Assembly: GCA_900551635.1 (NCBI GenBank)
Contig: URWQ01000095.1
Coordinates: forward strand, 1-6,273
Length of the DNA stretch: 6,273 nt
Reading direction: 5' to 3'
From: an uncultured Collinsella sp.
GTDB lineage: Bacteria; Actinomycetota; Coriobacteriia; Coriobacteriales; Coriobacteriaceae
The position numbers and the translations under genes are program-made. Under the pieces are notes generated by a model, which searched no databases, was not told the origin of the DNA, and worked only from the letters and a program-made list of their open reading frames with translations. Positions 1 through 4,999 of this stretch are shown here, in pieces (within the stretch, counting starts at the first letter, position 1; every line of letters begins with the position of its first letter).

Positions 1-2
1 GA

Positions 3-884
3 ATTATCGCCGTGATGGACGCCGACCCCGAAACCGACGACGGCACCGCCACCCTGGTCCGGGTGCTGAAGGACGGCGATACCCTGACGGAGACGGACCG
101 CCGCACCGGCCACTGGGCCTGGAAAAAGTCCGACGGCTCCCTGACGGAGCTGCGGGGCGACGTGCGGTTTGAGCACGTGGACTTCGGCTATGACCCGGAG
201 AAAACCGTGCTCCACGATGTGTCCCTGTTCGCAGAGCCCGGCCAGAAGATCGCCTTTGTGGGCTCCACCGGCGCAGGAAAAACCACCGTTACGAACCTTA
301 TTAACCGCTTTTACGACATTGACGCCGGAACCATTACCTATGACGGCATTGATGTGCGCAATATTGAGAAAAATTCTCTGCGCCGGTCCCTGGGCATGGT
401 GCTGCAGGACACGCACCTGTTTAGCGGCACCATTGCGCAGAACATCCGCTTTGGCAAGCTCGACGCGACCGACGAGGAGGTACGCGCCGCTGCCGAGGCC
501 GCCTGCGCCGACTCGTTTATCCGCCGTCTGCCGTGGGGCTACGACACACCGGTCACGGCCGACGGCGCCAACCTGTCGCAGGGTCAGCGTCAGCTGCTCG
601 CCATCGCGCGCGTGGCCGTCGCCGATCCGCCGGTGCTCATCCTGGACGAGGCCACGAGCTCCATTGACACGCGTACCGAAAAGCTCATCGAGCGCGGTAT
701 GGACCGCATCATGCGCGGTCGCACCACGTTTATGATCGCGCACCGCCTGTCCACTGTCCGCGACGCCGACGCCATCATGGTCCTCGAACACGGCCGCATC
801 ATCGAGCGCGGCACGCACGAAGAGCTACTCGCCCAGCACGGCGAGTACTGGCAGCTGGCGCATGGCTTAAAAGAGCTGGATTAA
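3..884 (+). CDS. ABC exporter, C-terminal part (nucleotide-binding domain), 5'-truncated by window edge
   Basis: ATP-binding half of a membrane exporter that couples ATP hydrolysis to export across the cytoplasmic membrane; the substrate cannot be told. The frame is open to the left edge, so the GTG/ATG at 12-17 is internal: IIAVMDADPETDDG is the usual linker between the transmembrane and ATPase domains. Numbering residue 1 from base 3 (293 residues visible): A-loop Tyr63, Walker A GSTGAGKT at 87-94, Q-loop Gln135, signature LSQGQ at 191-195, Walker B VLILDEA at 211-217 with catalytic Glu216, D-loop SSID, H-loop His247. All catalytic residues are intact, so this is an active-type half; in a heterodimer it would be the consensus partner. 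The family is the MdlB/multidrug-type exporter, whose six membrane segments would lie upstream. These exporters are often encoded as adjacent pairs, but no second subunit follows. The end at 884 is clean, 49 bp before a hairpin repeat. Confidence 0.95.
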   Translation: MIAVMDADPETDDGTATLVRVLKDGDTLTETDRRTGHWAWKKSDGSLTELRGDVRFEHVDFGYDPEKTVLHDVSLFAEPGQKIAFVGSTGAGKTTVTNLINRFYDIDAGTITYDGIDVRNIEKNSLRRSLGMVLQDTHLFSGTIAQNIRFGKLDATDEEVRAAAEAACADSFIRRLPWGYDTPVTADGANLSQGQRQLLAIARVAVADPPVLILDEATSSIDTRTEKLIERGMDRIMRGRTTFMIAHRLSTVRDADAIMVLEHGRIIERGTHEELLAQHGEYWQLAHGLKELD

Positions 885-933
885 CCCGTTCGAGCACGAT
901 ACTTTGACCCCTCCGTGCCCCTCACCTTGCCTC

Positions 934-997
934 AAACCATCACAACATTCGACGTTTTTGCCAAAATCGGGAAAAGCATCGAATGTTGTGATGGTTT
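934..997. repeat. Long inverted-repeat hairpin, copy 1
   Basis: Perfect 19-bp arms, AAACCATCACAACATTCGA at 934-952 and its reverse complement at 979-997. The stem continues inward with one C/A mismatch (953/978), then G-C, G-T and four T-A pairs, and closes near an AAAATC loop at 963-968. A T-run at 995-999 follows the 3' arm, so the element could end transcription of the ABC gene. It matches copy 2 at 2175-2239 in the same orientation with three substitutions and one indel, so it is a dispersed repeat and not just a terminator. It encodes no protein. The rest of 885-1098 shows only a weak 6-bp hairpin at 1003-1018 and no convincing promoter. Confidence 0.85.
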
Positions 998-1098
998 TTC
1001 TGCCACTCGACCGGGTGGAATCGCTTTCTTGTGCACGAAGGTGTGCGGACCCGTGGGCAGGGGAATAAGGTTGGTTATCCGACTCTATTGGAGGGCTC

Positions 1099-2136
1099 AT
1101 GGACCTGCCGATCGTCCTGTCCCATAAGACTGCCTGGCTGTACCACAACGTGGCGCGCCCGTCCGAGCCGCTCTCGCGAGCAAACAGCCTATACGATGAG
1201 GACTCGCTTGCCAACGAGGCGGAGCTGACCGCGAGCCTGCCCAAATTGGGACTCGATGCCAAGGGGCTGAGGGCTTCAACGGCAGTTGGGATCGTTACCG
1301 ACTATCTGGTCTCGATCGGTATTCCACGAGAAGAGCTCGATCATATCGACACACTCGTCAACTTCGATTTTGAGCGCTCGACGCCGGCTGGATTTAGGTG
1401 CCACGTGTTTGGGGCGCCGATACCTCCAGACCATCTTCTCGAGGTGACAGAGGGCCTTCTAGTGGTTGATGAGGTCATGTGCTTTGTCCAAGCGGGTTCG
1501 TGGATGAGCGAGCCCGAGCAGCTGGAATATGGCTACGAAATCTGCGCCCGATACCATTTGAATCATCTGTCGACAGGCGATTATATCGAGATGGGGCAGA
1601 GGTATACCGTTGCCGACTTGATTGCCTATTGCAATGAGAACCGATCTCGTCAGGGGGCTATACGCGCGGCCGCCGTGCTCAAGCGCGTGCACGATGGCGC
1701 GCGCTCGCCCATGGAGACGGCCACCGCAATCATGGTCGTAGCAAAACGTTCCCAGGGCGGGCTGGGATACGCCAAGATCGAGCTCAACCATCGGGTCGAT
1801 GTTCCCAACGAGTTCAAATATCTCGCAAAGGCCGGGTATTTCGAGATCGACGTATATGCGCCTGCGAGCGGTACGGGGGTTGAATACAACGGCTCGGACC
1901 ATCTTGATAAACAGCGCAGCGCGTCGGATGCGGAGCGTATGACCGTGCTGAGCGCGCTGGGCTTTAAGATGATCGTCCTCACCGGGACTCAGTTTGCCCA
2001 CCAGTTGCAATTGCACCGGGCGATGAACGCCATCGCGCTCGCTATGGGTCTCAAGTGCGACCGAAGCGAGACATTCCAGAAACATCAGAACGACCTGCGA
2101 GAATTCGTGATTCGGCACTGGGATGGCGGTCTTTAG
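1099..2136 (+). CDS. AbiEi-like protein with C-terminal DUF559/Vsr-like PD-(D/E)XK nuclease domain
   Basis: Hypothetical protein of 345 aa. The C-terminal part (about 200-315) has the order of a PD-(D/E)XK nuclease of the DUF559/Vsr-like type: SPMET with Glu206, then EIDVYAP with Asp251, then VEYNGSDHL with Glu262 and Asp267/His268, then a D-x-x-R (Asp277, Arg280) and a core strand FKMIVLTGTQF. The N-terminal part has SHKTAWLYH at 8-16, a CHVFGAPIP stretch at 101-109 and a helical VVDEVMCFVQAGS segment, matching in order the 'SHxSAA', 'vHr..lp' and 'RTLlDLA' blocks I recall from actinobacterial AbiEi-like proteins. The start is fixed by GGAGG at 1090-1094 and by an in-frame TAA at 1066-1068. 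There is no signal peptide or membrane segment, so it is probably cytoplasmic. No AbiEii toxin or methyltransferase is adjacent. Hairpin repeats flank the gene on both sides. A role in defence or DNA repair is inference only; nuclease activity is untested. Confidence 0.8.
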   Translation: MDLPIVLSHKTAWLYHNVARPSEPLSRANSLYDEDSLANEAELTASLPKLGLDAKGLRASTAVGIVTDYLVSIGIPREELDHIDTLVNFDFERSTPAGFRCHVFGAPIPPDHLLEVTEGLLVVDEVMCFVQAGSWMSEPEQLEYGYEICARYHLNHLSTGDYIEMGQRYTVADLIAYCNENRSRQGAIRAAAVLKRVHDGARSPMETATAIMVVAKRSQGGLGYAKIELNHRVDVPNEFKYLAKAGYFEIDVYAPASGTGVEYNGSDHLDKQRSASDAERMTVLSALGFKMIVLTGTQFAHQLQLHRAMNAIALAMGLKCDRSETFQKHQNDLREFVIRHWDGGL

Positions 2137-2174
2137 GGACGTCCCGGCCTTTCTGCGGGGTGCCGTGGACAGGC

Positions 2175-2239
2175 AAACCATCACAACATTCGACGTTTTT
2201 CGCCAAAATCGTGAAAAGCGTCGAATGTTGTGATGGTCT
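2175..2239. repeat. Long inverted-repeat hairpin, copy 2
   Basis: Second copy of the element at 934-997, in the same orientation. Bases 2177-2203 pair with 2211-2237 over 27 positions with only two G-T pairs, leaving a 7-base loop CAAAATC at 2204-2210. It is better paired than copy 1: the C/A mismatch there is C-G here (2194/2220). It has no clear T-run after the 3' arm (GGTCTG), so it would be a poor intrinsic terminator for the + strand. It lies 38 bp after the nuclease-like gene and before the moaA promoter region. Confidence 0.85.
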
Positions 2240-2301
2240 GTGCTGAGGATGGGCTCGGGAAGCCGGTCTTGCTTGCAAAGGCCTTTCGTGTCGTACGTGT
2301 G

Positions 2302-2332
2302 TCGACCCATTCTTCCCGTGCGGTACTATATT
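2302..2332 (+). promoter_or_regulatory. Candidate sigma-70-type promoter of the moaA operon
   Basis: TCGACC at 2302-2307 (four of six matches to TTGACA) is 16 bp before TACTAT at 2324-2329, overlapping TATATT at 2327-2332 (five of six matches to TATAAT). This A/T patch stands out in GC-rich surroundings and lies about 38 bp before the moaA start. The resulting leader would be about 30 nt, too short for a molybdenum cofactor riboswitch. Judged by eye only. Confidence 0.4.
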
Positions 2333-2357
2333 CCCTGAAGAATAAAGACCGGTGCGA

Positions 2358-2365
2358 GGGGAGGG
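2358..2365 (+). promoter_or_regulatory. Ribosome binding site that sets the moaA start
   Basis: GGGGAGGG precedes the GTG at 2370 by 4 bases (5 from the GGAGG core). The earlier in-frame GTG at 2352 lies upstream of this site and has no ribosome site of its own, and the GTG at 2382 is too far away, so 2370 is preferred. Confidence 0.75.
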
Positions 2366-2369
2366 CTGC

Positions 2370-3425
2370 GTGGACGGGCACGTGCAACACGACGGCTTTG
2401 GCCGCGATATCAACTACCTGCGCATTGCCGTTACCGACAAGTGCAATTTCCGCTGCATTTACTGCATGCCGGCCGATGGCGTGGTGCCCCGCGCGCACGA
2501 CGAGCTGCTCAGCGCCGAGGAAATTGCTCGCTTTGTGCGCTTGGTGGCGGGGGAGGGCATTCGCCGCGTGCGCCTGACGGGCGGCGAGCCGCTGGTCAGC
2601 CGCCGTATCATTCCGCTCATTCGTGACATCCGCGCGATCCCGCAGATCGAGGACATCTCGCTCACCACCAACGGCGCCCTGCTGCCCAAGCTGGCGCCGC
2701 AGCTCAAAGACGCCGGGCTTGACCGCGTCAACATTTCGCTCGACACGCTCGACCCTACGCTGTTTGGAAAGATCACGCGCCTGGGTCGACTCGAGCAGAC
2801 CATGGCTGGCATCGACGCGGCGCTGGCTTGGGGCTTTGAGCCCGTTAAGGTCAACTGCGTTGTGGTGCGTCGGCTCAACCAGGATGTGGCGGCCCTTGCG
2901 CGGCTGACCGTCGACCGCCCCATCCACCTGCGCTTTATCGAATACATGCCCATTGGCGACGAACACACGAGCTCGCATTGCGCTGTGGACCCGCATGCGC
3001 CCGCGCTCAATCCCGAGCTGTGGGACGCGAGCGATACCGTGCCGAGCGACGAGCTGCGGGCGCGCATCAATGCCGGGGCCGCCGCGACGGGGCTGGGCGA
3101 GCTCGAGCCGCTCGACATCAACGACGCTCCTGCCGGCGCGGGCCCTGCGCGCTATTGGTACTTTCCGGGCGCGGCGGGAACGGTCGGCTTTATTAGCGCC
3201 ATGTCCAATCATTTTTGTGCGAATTGCAACCGTCTGCGCCTGACGGCCGATGGCAACGTGCGTCCGTGCCTGTTCAGCGATGCCGAGTATTCGGTGCGTG
3301 AGGCGCTGCGCCGTGGTGATGATATGCAGGTACTTTCGATTTGGCGCGATGCCGTGGCCCACAAACCGCAGGAACACGCGATAATTGAGGGCACGCAACG
3401 ATTTATGTCCCAAATCGGAGGATGA
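2370..3425 (+). CDS. moaA: GTP 3',8-cyclase MoaA (radical SAM, molybdenum cofactor step 1)
   Basis: Radical S-adenosylmethionine enzyme that converts GTP to 3',8-cyclo-7,8-dihydro-GTP in the cytoplasm; MoaC then makes cyclic pyranopterin monophosphate. From the GTG at 2370 it has 351 residues, slightly longer than the usual ~330. The N-terminal CNFRCIYC (Cys25, Cys29, Cys32) is the CX3CX2C site for the SAM-binding 4Fe-4S cluster, followed by the LTGGEPL SAM motif around 70-75. The C-terminal FCANCNRLRL...VRPC gives Cys283, Cys286 and Cys300 (CX2CX13C), ligands of the second cluster that binds GTP. The protein ends in Gly-Gly, the functionally important MoaA tail. All key residues are present, so it should be active. 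The next gene, moaC-mobB, starts 4 bases after the stop, which suggests translational coupling. Between about 200 and 265 the region is longer and more Ala/Pro-rich than I expect, probably a loop insertion. Confidence 0.96.
   Translation: MDGHVQHDGFGRDINYLRIAVTDKCNFRCIYCMPADGVVPRAHDELLSAEEIARFVRLVAGEGIRRVRLTGGEPLVSRRIIPLIRDIRAIPQIEDISLTTNGALLPKLAPQLKDAGLDRVNISLDTLDPTLFGKITRLGRLEQTMAGIDAALAWGFEPVKVNCVVVRRLNQDVAALARLTVDRPIHLRFIEYMPIGDEHTSSHCAVDPHAPALNPELWDASDTVPSDELRARINAGAAATGLGELEPLDINDAPAGAGPARYWYFPGAAGTVGFISAMSNHFCANCNRLRLTADGNVRPCLFSDAEYSVREALRRGDDMQVLSIWRDAVAHKPQEHAIIEGTQRFMSQIGG
3417..3421 (+). promoter_or_regulatory. Ribosome binding site of moaC-mobB inside the end of moaA
   Basis: GGAGG lies 8 bases before the ATG at 3430 and is made of the last two glycine codons of moaA (GGA GGA TGA). 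It decides the start: an upstream in-frame GTG at 3385 would lie within moaA and has no comparable site. Confidence 0.8.
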
Positions 3426-3429
3426 TCAT

Positions 3430-4734
3430 ATGGCCAAGAGCAGGTACGCCGATGCCACCAAGGCCGCTCGCAGGGCCGCGATGTCTGCCCACAAAGCCAC
3501 GGCCGCGGCGAATGCTGGCAACGTCGACGCGTCCGCGCAGCCGACTGCCAGCGCTGCCACCGAGCCCGCCCGTGACGCCCGTCGCGACGAGCTGACGCAC
3601 GTGGACGCCAAGGGTGAGGTGCGCATGGTCGACGTGTCCGACAAGGCCGAGACCCATCGCATCGCCATCGCCGAGGGCACCATCCTCATGCACCCCGAGA
3701 CGCAGGCTATGGTGCTGCAGGACCGCGCCAAAAAGGGCGACGTGCTTGCCTGCGCGCGCGTGGCGGGCATTATGGCCATCAAGCGCACGAGCGACATTAT
3801 CCCCATGTGCCATCCGTTGCTCATTACCAAGAGCAAGTGCGACATTGCGCCCATCGCTGCGGCGGGGACGCCGGCCGAGGACGTGCCCGAGGGCTGGGCG
3901 CCGGCGCGCGCGGACGGACAGGTTGGCTTTCACGTACTGGTTACGGCGGGCGTGACGGGCAAGACGGGTATCGAGATGGAGGCCCTGACCGGCGCGAGTG
4001 CCGCGTGTCTGACCATCTACGACATGTGCAAGGCCGTCGATCGCGGCATGGAGATCGTCGACGTGCGCCTGCTGCACAAGGAGGGCGGCCGCTCGGGCGT
4101 GTGGGATCGTGCCGAGCGTCAGGTTGCTGCTACTGGGGCCGTGGGAGCCGCGGGCGACGCACCTGCGAACGCACCCGTCGCCGTCGCGTCCGCAGTTCCG
4201 GCCCCGGCCGTCCCCGCGATCGCGTTTATCGGCTACCAGAACTCGGGCAAGACCACGCTTGTCGAGAAGGTTATCGCCGAGCTCACCCGCCGCGGCCTGC
4301 GCGTGGGTTCGCTCAAGCATCATGGGCACCACGGCTTTGATATCGATGTACCCGCTAAGGACACCTGGCGCCATCACCAGGCTGGATCCAAGCACGTGGG
4401 GCTCATCTGCGCCACGCGCTGGGCGGAGTACGCCGACACGCGCGAGGAGGACGAGATGCCCGCGCGCGAGCTGCTGTCGCGCTACAACGATGTCGACGTG
4501 GTGATCATCGAGGGCTACAAGACCGAGGGCTTCGACAACATCGTGGTCGCACGCTCCGGTGTCGACCGTCTGCGCGGCAAGAGCTCGCTCGACCTGGTCG
4601 ACGGTCACACGCTGGCCCTTGCCTGCAACGAGGCCCTGGCACGCCAGGCCTTCGACGCCGGCTTTGCGACCCGAGCCATCAACATCAACGACGCCCGAGC
4701 CATCTGCGATCTGATCCAAGACCATCTGGCCTAA
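3430..4734 (+). CDS. moaC-mobB: MoaC-MobB fusion: cyclic pyranopterin monophosphate synthase plus MobB GTPase domain
   Basis: 434-aa two-domain molybdenum cofactor protein. Residues about 56-228 are MoaC, which converts the MoaA product to cyclic pyranopterin monophosphate: MVDVS at 66-70, KKGDVLACAR with the catalytic-type Lys102, PMCHP at 125-129, EMEALTG at 182-188 and YDMCK at 197-201 (Asp198, Lys201). An Ala/Pro-rich linker (about 232-262) leads to MobB at 263-434: Walker A GYQNSGKTT at 268-276, KHHGHHGFD at 296-304, and DVDVVIIEGYK (Glu361) as the Walker B-like segment. MobB is a GTPase-like adapter that helps MobA attach GMP to the cofactor. Odd points are an Ala-rich basic N-terminal extension of about 55 residues and an apparent insertion at about 140-163 inside MoaC. 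No stop or frameshift interrupts the linker, so the fusion appears real. It is in an operon with moaA; no moaE, moaD, mobA or moeA is in the window. Confidence 0.95.
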   Translation: MAKSRYADATKAARRAAMSAHKATAAANAGNVDASAQPTASAATEPARDARRDELTHVDAKGEVRMVDVSDKAETHRIAIAEGTILMHPETQAMVLQDRAKKGDVLACARVAGIMAIKRTSDIIPMCHPLLITKSKCDIAPIAAAGTPAEDVPEGWAPARADGQVGFHVLVTAGVTGKTGIEMEALTGASAACLTIYDMCKAVDRGMEIVDVRLLHKEGGRSGVWDRAERQVAATGAVGAAGDAPANAPVAVASAVPAPAVPAIAFIGYQNSGKTTLVEKVIAELTRRGLRVGSLKHHGHHGFDIDVPAKDTWRHHQAGSKHVGLICATRWAEYADTREEDEMPARELLSRYNDVDVVIIEGYKTEGFDNIVVARSGVDRLRGKSSLDLVDGHTLALACNEALARQAFDAGFATRAININDARAICDLIQDHLA

Positions 4735-4763
4735 AACCTGTCAAAAAGGGACAGGTTTATTTT
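4734..4763 (+). terminator. Intrinsic terminator of the moaA operon
   Basis: AAACCTGTC at 4734-4742 pairs perfectly with GACAGGTTT at 4750-4758 around a 7-base loop, followed by ATTTT at 4759-4763. It begins at the last base of the moaC-mobB stop codon. The T-run is short, but its position fits. Confidence 0.8.
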
Positions 4764-4792
4764 GGCAGGTTTTACCTGGGCAAACGTCACTT

Positions 4793-4830
4793 CCACCACA
4801 ATGGGGACAGGCACCTTTGTGGTGGTTTTT
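4793..4830 (+). terminator. Second, tandem intrinsic terminator-like hairpin
   Basis: CCACCACAA at 4793-4801 pairs with TTGTGGTGG at 4817-4825, followed by TTTTT at 4826-4830. The 15-base loop region contains GGGGACAGGCACC (4803-4815), which shares GGGACAGG with the 3' arm region of the first terminator (4748-4755). It may be a repeated intergenic element that also works as a backup terminator. A small CAGGT/ACCTG hairpin (4766-4778) lies between the two. Confidence 0.7.
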
Positions 4831-4857
4831 GCTTTAGTAGATGTGTGGGACATGCCT

Positions 4858-4863
4858 TACAAT
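4858..4863 (+). promoter_or_regulatory. Candidate -10 box for the MFS gene
   Basis: TACAAT matches TATAAT at five of six positions and lies after both terminators. The matching -35 is poor (TAGTAG at 4835-4840, 17 bp upstream). If real, the transcript would have a leader of about 130 nt that includes the foldable region at 4922-4989. A CTAC-CAA-GTAG dyad at 4864-4874 overlaps the expected start and could bind a regulator; this is weak. Confidence 0.3.
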
Positions 4864-4921
4864 CTACCAAGTAGTTCATGACGGGCGAAAAACGGAGAGA
4901 AGGGGCTTGATGCGTCCTTAA

Positions 4922-4989
4922 TGTTTCATGCGGATAGATTGATTTGACAGACGGTGGCGAATACCCACCGCCCGTATTCGTATGAAACG
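4922..4989 (+). promoter_or_regulatory. Structured 5' leader of the MFS gene, possible cis-regulatory RNA
   Basis: Bases 4922-4936 can pair with 4975-4989 over 15 positions with three G-U pairs (core GTTTCAT with ATGAAAC). Inside is a perfect hairpin, CGGTGG at 4952-4957 with CCACCG at 4965-4970. Its 7-base loop CGAATAC (4958-4964) is fully complementary to GTATTCG at 4974-4980, which overlaps the 3' strand of the outer stem. The RNA could therefore switch between the outer stem and a pseudoknot or an alternative hairpin. The structure ends one base before AGGAG (4990-4994), the ribosome site of the gene at 5000. It resembles no riboswitch class I can name. An operator acting as DNA is the alternative. 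Confidence 0.5.
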
Positions 4990-4999
4990 AGGAGTCTCC

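Noticed and set aside
915..1127. Small + strand open frame across the first hairpin
   Set aside because: Most of it is the inverted repeat itself and there is no ribosome site.
934..2239. CRISPR array
   Set aside because: Only two copies, separated by more than 1.1 kb and a gene; each copy is a long hairpin, not a short repeat with regular spacers.
934..2239. Classical insertion sequence with the nuclease-like gene as transposase
   Set aside because: The flanking elements are direct copies of a hairpin, not terminal inverted repeats, and the protein shows no DDE, HUH or serine/tyrosine recombinase motif.
2240..2369. Molybdenum cofactor riboswitch upstream of moaA
   Set aside because: The candidate promoter leaves only about 30 nt of leader and I see no large multi-helix fold in this stretch.
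2181..3413. Long open frame on the - strand (about 410 codons) opposite moaA
   Set aside because: It mirrors moaA, has no recognisable motif and an Arg/Ala/His-rich composition typical of antisense frames in GC-rich genes, and runs through the hairpin repeat.
3403..4725. Long open frame on the - strand (about 440 codons) opposite moaC-mobB
   Set aside because: It is a shadow of a clearly real + strand gene with low-complexity His/Arg/Gly-rich translation and no ribosome site or motif that I can see.
4944..4949. Perfect TTGACA -35-like box
   Set aside because: No -10 box lies 15-19 bp downstream; the position falls in the foldable leader and a start there would not fit the structure.
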